Source: Nostoc sp. LEGE 12450 | GTDB taxonomy: Bacteria; Cyanobacteriota; Cyanobacteriia; Cyanobacteriales; Nostocaceae | Length of the DNA stretch: 64,000 nucleotides | Assembly (NCBI RefSeq): GCF_015206895.1 | Contig: NZ_JADEXU010000014.1 | Span: 1 to 64,000, forward strand | Reading direction: 5' to 3' | In this document: positions 36,298 through 45,600 of the stretch, in pieces | How the letters are laid out: the number at the start of each line of letters is the position of its first letter | Numbering within the stretch: position 1 is the first letter of the stretch | Translations under genes and position numbers: made by a program | Notes under the pieces: generated by a model | The model's database searches: none | What the model saw: only the letters and a program-made list of their open reading frames with translations | Told to the model about the DNA's origin: nothing

Positions 36298-36617
36298 AAT
36301 GAGGGGGAAATAGCATTTTCTCCAAAGTTAGCCCCAATATTATCTAATTGAAAACAGTTATGTACAGAAGCGAACACGGAAGTTTATTCATGTGCTTAAA
36401 CTTCTTTTAACACGAGAACAATAAGATGAATAAATTTTATATATTTATTTATGTTGGGACGTTTTTAACTATTGGTAAATACAAATACATAAGTATGAAG
36501 AATGTAGAGGTGTTTACATTGCAACGTCTCTTTGAATATAGCTTTTTTTGCCATCCAAAAAAGTTCATGGAGAACCAAGTTATCCATAATTTTTATTATT
36601 AATTACAAGTTTTATTT
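36298..36617. other. AT-rich spacer, nothing recognised
   Basis: About 320 bases between the kinase-FGE start and the permease stop. I see neither a gene nor a strong hairpin. It should hold the promoter of the kinase-FGE operon. Confidence 0.4.
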
Positions 36618-37421
36618 TTAGCTTTTATTTTCTCCAGAAGCGCGAATTAATTCAGCTATAAATGCAACGATCGCAGATACTGAAATCAACATGACGCTCA
36701 AAGCGTTAATATCAGGCTTGACTCCTGTTCTAATCCGGCTAAAAATTTCCATTGGTAAGGTGTTAGAACCGCTACCGGCAGTAAAGCTGGAAATGAGAAA
36801 GTCATCTAGGCTGAGAACAAAAGCCAAAAGACAACCAGCCAAAATACCAGGCATCAGTTGAGGTAATAATACTTGCATGAAAGCTTGGGTTGGTGTAGCG
36901 CCTAAATCTAGTGCTGCTTCTTCTAGGTGGGGATCTAAATTGGTAAGTCGTGAAGCAACTACAAGTCCGACATAAGCTAGACAAAACACGATATGCGCTG
37001 CAACTATCGTCCACAAACTTAGGGGTATGGCAAAGGCGGCTAAACAAACTAGGGTTGCCACCGCGATCGCAATATCGGGAATAATCAATGGTAGGTAAGC
37101 AACACCTCGATACAATTTCTTGCCAGGAAATTCGTAACGCGCTAACCCAACTGCCATCAAAGTTCCCAGCACGGCTGAAACCCCAACTGCACAACCAGCA
37201 ACGATCATACTGTTTTGCAAGGCTGATAAAATGCGATCGTCGCTGAACAACTTGCGATACCAATCGAGAGTGAATCCTTGCCAAGTTGCGCTATAGGGCG
37301 ACTGATTGAAGCTATAAAAGCTAAGTACCAGTATAGGCAGGTACATGAACACAAATATTACTAGTGAAAAAACCGCCTGCCATGAGACACGCGGTTTTTT
37401 GAGGGATGGAGAGATATTCAC
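36618..37421 (-). CDS. potC: PotC-type spermidine/putrescine ABC permease
   Basis: About 267 residues with six membrane segments (for example FSLVIFVFMYLPILVLSFYSF and GVAYLPLIIPDIAIAVATLV). The coupling motif EEAALDLGATPTQAFMQVLLP and the WYRKLFSD segment match PotC, the second permease of the polyamine importer. No potA, potB or potD is next to it, so the partners must be elsewhere. The start is unsure: I use the GTG at 37421; a TTG at 37454 would add 11 residues, and neither has a clear ribosome site. Family is firm, the exact polyamine is not. Confidence 0.88.
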   Translation of the reverse strand: MNISPSLKKPRVSWQAVFSLVIFVFMYLPILVLSFYSFNQSPYSATWQGFTLDWYRKLFSDDRILSALQNSMIVAGCAVGVSAVLGTLMAVGLARYEFPGKKLYRGVAYLPLIIPDIAIAVATLVCLAAFAIPLSLWTIVAAHIVFCLAYVGLVVASRLTNLDPHLEEAALDLGATPTQAFMQVLLPQLMPGILAGCLLAFVLSLDDFLISSFTAGSGSNTLPMEIFSRIRTGVKPDINALSVMLISVSAIVAFIAELIRASGENKS

Positions 37422-38120
37422 GTTTATATATAATATGATTTTTATTGATGGCAATACAAAATAGCATATTTTATCTAATAAGTCAATAATTTAACTCTGT
37501 TTTCTCCCTCTGGACTACTAAGGAATCTAACTCATGGAGGTAGAAAAATTAAACTCTCGTGACTTCCTATTGCTTTTAAATAAAGTTAATAGGAACAGAA
37601 TTGATTGTTACCTTGAAAAACTTGGATAGAACTTCTAGCAAAATTGCTGTTTTTAATTTCAAACTACCTAATTTACCAAAATCTGTCTTTTGGACAGCTA
37701 CAGCTTATCTTTTAGAGTACGGAAAGCCGCCTAAAGAGTGCCTACAGGTTTTATTATTTAATTAATATTTGTAAATCCGATAATTGTTCAGCAAAATCGG
37801 ATATTTATCGCTTAATATCACTATTTAAAGTAAGTTTTGGCAATTTTAGGAAGTTATTCTTTATCAAGAAATCTATATTCAAAATTACATCAAATAGCCA
37901 ATAATTAATATATTGGAATGGATTTACCTCTTTAGGAGTGGGTAATTTCCGTACTAGGATAGACAAATAATATAAAAGAAAGAGCATAAGATTTGAAGGC
38001 AGTTGTTAATAACTTGATAATTTGAAGTTAGTTTCTGATGCCAAGTCAATCAATTACAAGCACTATGACAACAGAAATAAAAAACTTCTAATTTTAGCTT
38101 TATTTTTTAGGAGGTTTGTG
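37422..38120. other. Spacer, possible small frame, nothing firm
   Basis: About 700 bases. A plus-strand frame through 37620-37764 reads AVFNFKLPNLPKSVFWTATA and on to LEYGKPPKECLQVLLFN; it looks protein-like but has only a TTG to start from and matches nothing I know. The last 20 bases hold the ribosome site of the glycosyltransferase gene (AGGAGG, 38109-38114). No hairpins of note. Confidence 0.4.
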
Positions 38121-39206
38121 ATGAGAATTGCTCAAGTAGCTCCATTATGGGAAAGAGTTCCACCTCCAGCTTATGGTGGTATAGAGTTAGTAGTGGGGTT
38201 ACTAACCGATGAGTTAGTCCGACGCGGACACGAAGTAACTTTATTTGCATCGGGAGATTCTATCAGTCTGGCAAAACTAGTGTCAGTTCATCCCCGTGCG
38301 CTCAGACTCGATCGCACTATCAAAGATTACAGCGTTTATGAAACGCTGAATCTCGCTTCGGTGTATGAGCGCGCAGAAGAGTTTGATATTATTCACTCCC
38401 ATATAGGATGTGGGGCACTGGCTTACGCAAATCTCGTCACAACCCCTACGGTTCACACGTTGCATGGGATTTTTACCTCTGACAACGAAAAGATGTTTAG
38501 TTTTGGTAAAAAACAACCCTACGTCAGTATTTCTGATGCACAACGAGAACCAAGGTTAGGGTTGAACTGTATAGCAACGGTCTACAACGGAATTGATGTC
38601 AGCAGTTATAATTTTCACGCCCAACCAGAAGATCCGCCTTACTTAGCGTTTTTGGGTCGGATGTCTCCTGAAAAGGGAGCGCATTTAGCAATAGAAATTG
38701 CTAAACAAGCCGGTTGGTGCTTGAAAATGGCAGGTAAGATAGATGTCGTTGATGTGGAATACTTTGAGAAGGAAATCAAACCCCACGTTGACGGAGAGCA
38801 AATTCAGTACTTGGGTGAAGCTAATCATGCTCAAAAAAATGCTCTCATGGGAGGCGCATTTGCAACTCTGTTCCCCATTACTTGGCGGGAACCCTTTGGA
38901 TTAGTGATGGTTGAGTCAATGGCTTCGGGTACGCCAGTGATTGCGATGAACTTGGGGTCTACTGAAGAGGTAATTTCCCACGGTAAGACGGGTTTCCTCT
39001 GCAATAATATTCAAGAGTGCATCAGTGCTGTCGATCGGGTAATAGAGTTAGATCGCTATACTTGCCGGCAATATGTCGAAGACCTTTTCAGCGTTGAGCA
39101 AATGACTAATGGCTATGAAGCGGTTTATCAAAAAATAATAGCAGAACGATTTTCTCGGAATGGGCATTCACGCAATTTGATTGCTTTAAGTAGCGATCGC
39201 ATTTAA
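38121..39206 (+). CDS. GT4-family glycosyltransferase
   Basis: 361 residues. AGGAGG at 38109-38114 fixes the start at the ATG on 38121; the frame continues further back to 38022 only by chance. It is a GT-B enzyme: the acceptor-side start RIAQVAPLWERVPPPAYGGIE with the glycine-rich loop, the domain linker YLAFLGRMSPEKGAHLAIEIA, and the donor site REPFGLVMVESMASGTPVIA with the EX7E pair. It should transfer a sugar from a nucleotide donor; the acceptor is not evident. The cyanobacterial group is often annotated as glycogen synthase-like or sucrose-type GT4. Cytoplasmic, single gene, followed by a repeat region. Confidence 0.92.
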   Translation: MRIAQVAPLWERVPPPAYGGIELVVGLLTDELVRRGHEVTLFASGDSISLAKLVSVHPRALRLDRTIKDYSVYETLNLASVYERAEEFDIIHSHIGCGALAYANLVTTPTVHTLHGIFTSDNEKMFSFGKKQPYVSISDAQREPRLGLNCIATVYNGIDVSSYNFHAQPEDPPYLAFLGRMSPEKGAHLAIEIAKQAGWCLKMAGKIDVVDVEYFEKEIKPHVDGEQIQYLGEANHAQKNALMGGAFATLFPITWREPFGLVMVESMASGTPVIAMNLGSTEEVISHGKTGFLCNNIQECISAVDRVIELDRYTCRQYVEDLFSVEQMTNGYEAVYQKIIAERFSRNGHSRNLIALSSDRI

Positions 39207-39582
39207 TTTGTGTGCCTAAGAATCGATCCCCCCTAACCCAATACTTTTCGGTTAAGGGGGAAAGGGGAAAGGGAAAGGGAAATTCAAACCCTTTCCCTTT
39301 CCCCTTTAACCTTTCCCCAGACCAAAAGAGAGATTATTGGGTTTAACCGAAAAGTATTGCCCCCTAACCCACCTTAAAAAAAGGGGGAGCCTGAGTCAAA
39401 GTCCCCCTTAAAAAGGGGGATTTAGGGGGATCTTATTTTTTAGTAAGGGATTTTCAAGAAATAAATTATCCAAGAAAACGAACCACAGAGGCGCAGAGGG
39501 CACAGAGAGATGAAGAAGAGAGATGATTGTTGTATGAGATTTTTGAATGTTTTTTAATTTGGCAGTCCTTAAACAAAGACTG
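39207..39582. other. Spacer filled by nested inverted repeats
   Basis: CAATACTTTTCGGTTAA at 39239-39255 is exactly complementary to 39343-39359. Between them a run of GGGAAA-type heptads (39257-39283) is complementary to the following CCCTTTCCC run (39288-39317). After the right arm come CCCCCTTAAAAAGGGGGA blocks (to 39432). No gene. Confidence 0.75.
39239..39359. repeat. 121-bp element with exact 17-bp terminal inverted repeats
   Basis: Exact 17-base ends facing each other, with a purine-rich/pyrimidine-rich inverted repeat at the centre, so the single strand can fold end to end. Dimensions suit a MITE. No other copy is seen in this window. Confidence 0.75.
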
Positions 39583-41214
39583 CTACCAAATCATGCGATC
39601 GCGCCATTTTTCCAATGTCTTCGCTTTAACCCCTGGAACTCTTTCTAAATCTTGTAAAGATGTAAATTTTTGCTGTTGACGGCTAAGAATTATCCGTTGT
39701 GCTAACTTCTTACCCGCGCCAGGAAGAGTTTCTAATTCTGCCAGACTTGCAGTATTAATATTTATTTTTTTAATTACTTGTACTTCACTTGATGAAGAAC
39801 TTTTTATTTGGGGACAGCGTGTTTGTTCTAATTTCACCTTTTCTTGAATCGCTGGTGGTAAACCGGGTTTCACTTTGGCATAAAGACGAGCAAATTCTCG
39901 CACATAGTGAGCCGCAACTATGGGATTTTCAATTACTACAAGTGTCTCATCATTACCATTATTGGCAGCATCTGACCAATTATGAGAACCTGTAATTACT
40001 GTTTGGCTATCTATTACACCAAATTTGTGATGTAATAAATCGCCTTTAGGTAACACAGGTACACCTACAGTAGTAATGGGATTTTGCCAAGGATGGTTAT
40101 CAACTTCATATTTACATTTATTACTGAGAGCAACTCCCATCATATCTAAGGCTTCACTGTAGGGACGATAGGCAAATTGTGGTTCAATTAAAGCGCGAAT
40201 TTGCACATTTTGTTGATGGCGATTTTCTAAGATATTGGCAAGTCGCTGATCGGAAAGGACAAATAAGGCCATGTCAACAGATTTGGTTGCTGAATCTAAA
40301 GTTTTACCAATTAAACCATTACTACTATTACTCCAGGGTTCAGTGGGGGAAGTAGGCGAAAATTGAACAGTAATTGTGGTTTGATTTAATGTAATTTTTT
40401 TAGGCGATCGCATCGGTTTTTGTAACCCAAATCGACTATCTGGCTTACCTTCTGGCCCATCTCCCCACATAATATTAAACTCTTCTGTAAATAAAGATGC
40501 TAATTCTGGGCTGTCAATCTGCAATAAGTTATTGGCATTACCTAAAGTATTGGAATTTGTGAAATCACCATAAGTATCACTTAAAGTAAAATTCGCTGAA
40601 GTGATAATTACAATGCGATTATCTACAATCACAAATTTATGGTGCATCAAGCTGCTACCTGCTGAACCATCTGCTCGATCGTCTATCCAGGGAATTTTAG
40701 CATTCTGCAAAATTATTAAAGCATCTCTTTGATTGATTTCTGCTGGACTGAGTTGATTATCTTGGTTAATATCGATAAATTTACGAAATTCGTTGTAGCG
40801 TTCTTGTTCCCTTTTATCTAACTTACTTACTTCAGCAGATGTCAAACTACTCCAAGGTCTGCTGTAGATATTTTCTAAAATTATCCTGACTTTTACCCCA
40901 GCTTTTTGTCTCTCAACCAATGCTTGGGCAACTTTGGGTAAACGTAATTCTTGCACCGCCACATCGATCGTAGATTTAGCGTGTGTAATAGCATTGACAA
41001 TTTCTTTTTCTAAATCATCTCCCAAGCGAGTTTGCTGACGGTAAGGTTCTTTGTATTCTGAAGACTCAGAATGGTTAAAGTAAACTTGAACTAAAGGGTC
41101 TTGTGGTAAAGGTGTTGGACGCTGATTGAAAGACTGGACTCGTTGACAACCAGCGAGGGAGAATATCAGTAAAAAGATATATGAAAAATATCTTTGTCTA
41201 GAGATAAGTTGCAC
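39583..41214 (-). CDS. Phospholipase-D-fold lipoprotein with ComEA-like HhH tail
   Basis: 543 residues. A lipoprotein signal ends at SLAGC (Cys near 23). Two PLD half-sites follow: HHKFVIVDNRIVIITSAN near 189 and HHKFGVIDSQTVITGSHNWS near 393, each with the HxK and Asn parts of the HKD motif. An inserted loop DINQDNQLSPAEINQRD in the first half resembles an EF-hand. Residues about 480-543 are a ComEA-type helix-hairpin-helix pair (ININTASLAELETLPGAGKK), a DNA-binding module. Together they suggest a surface or periplasmic nuclease that holds DNA, though phospholipase activity is not excluded. It is a single gene. The fusion is unusual in that the DNA-binding tail follows a complete PLD enzyme. 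Confidence 0.85.
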   Translation of the reverse strand: MQLISRQRYFSYIFLLIFSLAGCQRVQSFNQRPTPLPQDPLVQVYFNHSESSEYKEPYRQQTRLGDDLEKEIVNAITHAKSTIDVAVQELRLPKVAQALVERQKAGVKVRIILENIYSRPWSSLTSAEVSKLDKREQERYNEFRKFIDINQDNQLSPAEINQRDALIILQNAKIPWIDDRADGSAGSSLMHHKFVIVDNRIVIITSANFTLSDTYGDFTNSNTLGNANNLLQIDSPELASLFTEEFNIMWGDGPEGKPDSRFGLQKPMRSPKKITLNQTTITVQFSPTSPTEPWSNSSNGLIGKTLDSATKSVDMALFVLSDQRLANILENRHQQNVQIRALIEPQFAYRPYSEALDMMGVALSNKCKYEVDNHPWQNPITTVGVPVLPKGDLLHHKFGVIDSQTVITGSHNWSDAANNGNDETLVVIENPIVAAHYVREFARLYAKVKPGLPPAIQEKVKLEQTRCPQIKSSSSSEVQVIKKININTASLAELETLPGAGKKLAQRIILSRQQQKFTSLQDLERVPGVKAKTLEKWRDRMIW

Positions 41215-41432
41215 TGTAATCTGTTAAAAGTGGATTGGGAGTGGACAGATTTATCATTCCCAAAATTTTGTGTTCTAAATTAATTAGAAAAATAACTTTC
41301 CAAACAAAGGGAAAAATCCACTCCTAGATGCAGAATTACAAAGATTTTTTTCAGGATTTATCCGCGTAAACTGCATCTTCTGAAAAGATCGCCAGCTTAT
41401 TACCAAAGTGTGTTCTCACCATTATCGGCTAT

Positions 41433-42602
41433 ATGCAAATTTATCTAGATTACAGCGCTACTACTCCCACTCGAAAAGAAGCGATCGCAGTTATCCAAAC
41501 AGTCCTGACTCAACAGTGGGGCAATCCTTCCAGCTTACATGAGTGGGGACAACGGGCTACAACAGTTGTTGAACAAGCCAGAGTTCAAGTTGCTGGTTTA
41601 ATTAACGCTGCCAATCCTGAATCAATCGTTTTTACCTCTGGTGGCACTGAGGCAAATAATTTAGCGATTATGGGTGTGGCTCGGTTGTATGCTGTTCCTC
41701 AACATATAATTATTTCCAGCGTCGAGCATTCCGCAATTTCAGAAACAGTAAAGTTACTAGAAATGTGGGGTTGGGAAGTTACGCGCTTGTCTGTAGATAT
41801 TAAAGGTAGAGTCAATCCTCTAGATTTAAAGGCGGCGTTGCGACATAACACAATTTTAGTTTCCATAATTTACGGTCAAAGTGAAGTAGGGACTGTGCAA
41901 CCGATCGCAGCATTGGGTAAGATTGTGCGATTGCATAGTGCTTTGTTCCATACAGATGCGGTTCAAGCTGCGGGACGTTTACCCATAGATGTGCAACAAC
42001 TTCCTGTAGACTTACTTAGTCTTTCCAGTCATAAAATATATGGGCCGCAAGGTGTAGGGGCGCTGTATGTGCGTCCTGGTGTAGAATTGATGCCCTTATT
42101 GGGTGGCGGTGGGCAAGAAATGGGGCTGCGTTCTGGTACGCAAGCAGTACCAATAATTGCCGGGTTTGGTGTAGCAGCAGAATTAGCAGCGCAAGAATTG
42201 GCTACAGAAACACCACGGTTAATTGAGTTACGCGATCGCGCCTTTGCCCAATTAGTTGAAATTCCTGGTTTAATTCCTACAGGGGACGGCTGCGATCGTT
42301 TACCTCACCATGTGAGTATGTGCTTAGAAAACGCTGACGGGAAAAAACTTAGCGGTAAAGCCTTGGTACGACAGCTAAACCTTGCTGGCATCGGCATCAG
42401 TGCTGGTGCTGCCTGTCACAGTGGTAAACTTAGCCCTAGCCCAATATTGTTAGCGATGGGCTATTCCGAAAAAGCTGCCTTGGGCGGAATTCGCATTACA
42501 TTAGGGCGTGATACTACCGCAGATGATATAGATTGGACGGTAATGGTATTGAAGCAAGTTTTGCAAAGGCTAACACCGGATTTATCTTTAGTTAAGCGTT
42601 AA
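41433..42602 (+). CDS. Cysteine desulfurase (NifS/IscS family)
   Basis: 389 residues. A PLP enzyme that removes sulfur from cysteine for iron-sulfur clusters or other sulfur uses. The PLP-binding Lys is 201 in SLSSHKIYGPQG; the His of SSVEHSA and the HTDAVQAAG segment contact the cofactor; the persulfide-forming Cys is 328 in SAGAACHSGKLSPSPIL, on the loop type of class I desulfurases. All key residues are present. It begins YLDYSATTPTRKEA, as cyanobacterial NifS-like proteins do. The next gene starts only 42 bases later on the same strand. Nothing else of the nif or suf set is near. Confidence 0.93.
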   Translation: MQIYLDYSATTPTRKEAIAVIQTVLTQQWGNPSSLHEWGQRATTVVEQARVQVAGLINAANPESIVFTSGGTEANNLAIMGVARLYAVPQHIIISSVEHSAISETVKLLEMWGWEVTRLSVDIKGRVNPLDLKAALRHNTILVSIIYGQSEVGTVQPIAALGKIVRLHSALFHTDAVQAAGRLPIDVQQLPVDLLSLSSHKIYGPQGVGALYVRPGVELMPLLGGGGQEMGLRSGTQAVPIIAGFGVAAELAAQELATETPRLIELRDRAFAQLVEIPGLIPTGDGCDRLPHHVSMCLENADGKKLSGKALVRQLNLAGIGISAGAACHSGKLSPSPILLAMGYSEKAALGGIRITLGRDTTADDIDWTVMVLKQVLQRLTPDLSLVKR

Positions 42603-42644
42603 ATTATTGGCAACGCTACTAAGATTTAAACCGTGTAAAGTTAT

Positions 42645-45600
42645 ATGTCAAAAATTAACCAGATCCAAAATGAACTACGGGAACAAAGCGGTGAAAAGTT
42701 CCAAAAGATTGCCGATGCTTACCTCCACAAAAAAGGATATGAGCAGATTAATCCCCTTGGATCTGTAATTGGCGCTGACAAAGTGAGGACAGGAACTCCT
42801 GATACATTAGTAGTGTTACCTAATGGAAAGTATGTCTTTGCAGAATACACAACAGAGAAGAAAGGAGTTGCTCAGAAATTTAAGAAAGACCTCGACAAGT
42901 GCTTTGATGAGGTAAAAACTGGAATATCTGTTGGAAAAATCCAAGAGATAGTTTTATGTCACACATCGATGCTTTCCCCAGACGAAGAAGTTTTATTGAG
43001 GGAGGAATGCCAGAACCGGGGAGTCAACCTTAATATCTTTGGTCTTGGCCCTATATCTTATGATCTTTACCAAAAATATCCAGGCATTGCAAGAGATTTC
43101 CTTGGAGTTGAGGTAGATACAGGACAAATCGTTGATCTTGATGAATTTATTAAGGCTTACGATAAAAAAGCGGCTACTCCTCTTAATACAACTTTCCACT
43201 TTCGAGAGGAAGAGTTAGAGCAAGTATCGCAAGGATTAAATAACAGTAATCTTGTTATTGTGTTTGGCAAGGCAGGCATTGGTAAATCTCGATTGGCGCT
43301 CGAATGTTGCAATCAATTTTTAGCAAGTCACCCTGAATATCAGGTTAAATGTATTTTTATTCGAGGAGCAGATATTTTTGAGGATCTCCGTGTCTATTTT
43401 TCAGAACCGGGTTGTCACCTCATTTTTATAGATGATGCAAATCGGGTCAACTCATTTGAGTACTTCATTCAAATCCTTCATGATCAACGCGAGGATCAAC
43501 AAATAAAGGTCATTGCTACTGTTCGAGATTATGCCTTTGAAAAAGTTAAGGAATTAGCGCAGTCTTATAAAAATTGGACTGAGATAGAGCTAAACTCTTT
43601 GGATGAAAATCAGATAAAGCAAATACTTCAGGATGAGTACGAAATTCTTAATTCCCTCTATCTCAATAGAATTGCCGACATTGCACAAGGCAATCCTCGT
43701 CTTGCAATCATGGCTGCACTCTTAGCTAAACGGGAAAATAGACTTGACAGTATTAATAACGTATCTAATCTTTACGACGAGTATTATTCTTCAATCCGAA
43801 AAGATTTGCAAGAACTCGGTGATGAAAACCTCTTAAAAGCTGCTGGGATTGTTGCATTTTTTAGGACGGTAGATCGTTCAAATGAAAATATGATGGAGGA
43901 AATTGAGACAGCATTCGGTATTAACCAAGAAGTTTTTTGGAAAGCTGTTCGCCAGCTAGATGACTATGAATTTCTCGATATGTATGAGAATGAAATCGTG
44001 CAAGTCTCTGATCAAGTTCTGGCCACCTATCTTTTTTACCGTGTCTTCTTTAAGGAAAAATTACTCAATTTTGCTACTCTCATAAATTACTTTTTCCCTC
44101 AGCTTCAGTATCGACTTGTTGACGCGCTAAATCCTGTTATGAATAACTTTGATAGTGAAATAATTAAAGAGGTAATTCGTCCACACGTTAATCAAGCATG
44201 GGAAACATATCAAAGTGCAGGAAACGAAAAAAATCTGATGCACTTCATACAGGTGTTCTGGTTCCTTAAGCAAACAGACATCCTTGTATATATTCATAAG
44301 TGCATTTCCGCAATGGAACCGGAATTAGCAGACCTCTCTAAATTGAAAATTGAGCCTAACTCTAATATTTCATCACCTTCTATCCTCAGCACACTAGGGT
44401 TATTCAACCATTCAAATGAGAATAATCTTCAAATGGCATTAGAGCTTATTTTGGAGTATGTCACAAAACGATCGACCGAAATATCGCAAGTGCTTTACCT
44501 TCTTACCGAACGATTTGGATTTGATCACGAATCCTATCGTTATGGATTTGCTATTCAGCAGATAGTAGTTGATGTACTGTGGGAACGGGTTAAAGATGGT
44601 GAAGACATAATGTTTTCAAAGCTATTTCTCGCGGTGGCTGAACATTATCTTTACACCGACTTAAACACTACTAGGATGAAAGGGAAAGGGATCAACATCT
44701 TTAACTTCACCTTACCACCAACTTCAGAACTGGCTGAACTTAGACAAAAAATTTGGCAGAGGGTATTCCAACTTTATCAAGTACCTATTCTCAAGAAAGA
44801 TGTGCTTAATCTTCTTTACAACTACAGTATATCAGGCTACAAAGTCTCAGTAAATGAAATAATTATCCAAGATTCATCTGAGGTGCTTCCTTTTATTGAG
44901 TCATATCTGGATACCAGTAGCTATTCTCATTGCCTCATAGTTCAAAGCTACTTAGATAAATTAGAGGCTCAAAAATTAGAAATCTCTAAAAATGACCATA
45001 AAACCATTGTTTTGATTAAAATCATAGCTGATTTATGGAGATGTCTATTGTGTGAAGCTTTGCGCGATTTATTTACAAATAAAACCTATGCAATGTCTGA
45101 AGTTCTTATTTCTGATCGACTAGAGAGACGATATCTAAATCTAGAATATGAGGAATACGAGCAACTTAGGCAACAACGAATTCAAGACTTCTTTGTAAAC
45201 TACAACTTGGAAGACTACAAACAATTCTTTGAGCAATGCCTTGAGATTCAGGAGGAAACAGACCGCCGAAATCATAATACATACCATCTTCCAAGCCAAG
45301 TAGCCAGAGTACTTATTAACCTGGCAAATCGAGATCCACAACTCTATGCTGATGTAGTTCAAGATTACATTAGTCTTGGAAATCCACTGAGGATTAATGA
45401 TTTTCGACTTATCAATCACTTAATTCAAATATTAGGTATTAATAAAACCTATGAGATTCTAAAGCAAAGTTCTTATTCTTTAAAAAGAAAGTGGTTGTTT
45501 GACTTTTATCAGTTATTACCTCAAGAACTGATTAGAGAAGAACATTTAGATCAACTTTATAGAATTTATCAAGAAAGTGATGTAAGTGATATACCACACG

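Noticed and set aside
37523-37630. 31-residue frame starting ATGGAGGTAG
   Set aside because: Short, no ribosome site and no recognisable similarity.
37805-37987. 60-residue minus-strand frame
   Set aside because: AT-rich chance frame, no ribosome site, no family.
38022-38120. Upstream extension of the glycosyltransferase frame
   Set aside because: A TTG start without a ribosome site, whereas AGGAGG sits before the ATG at 38121.
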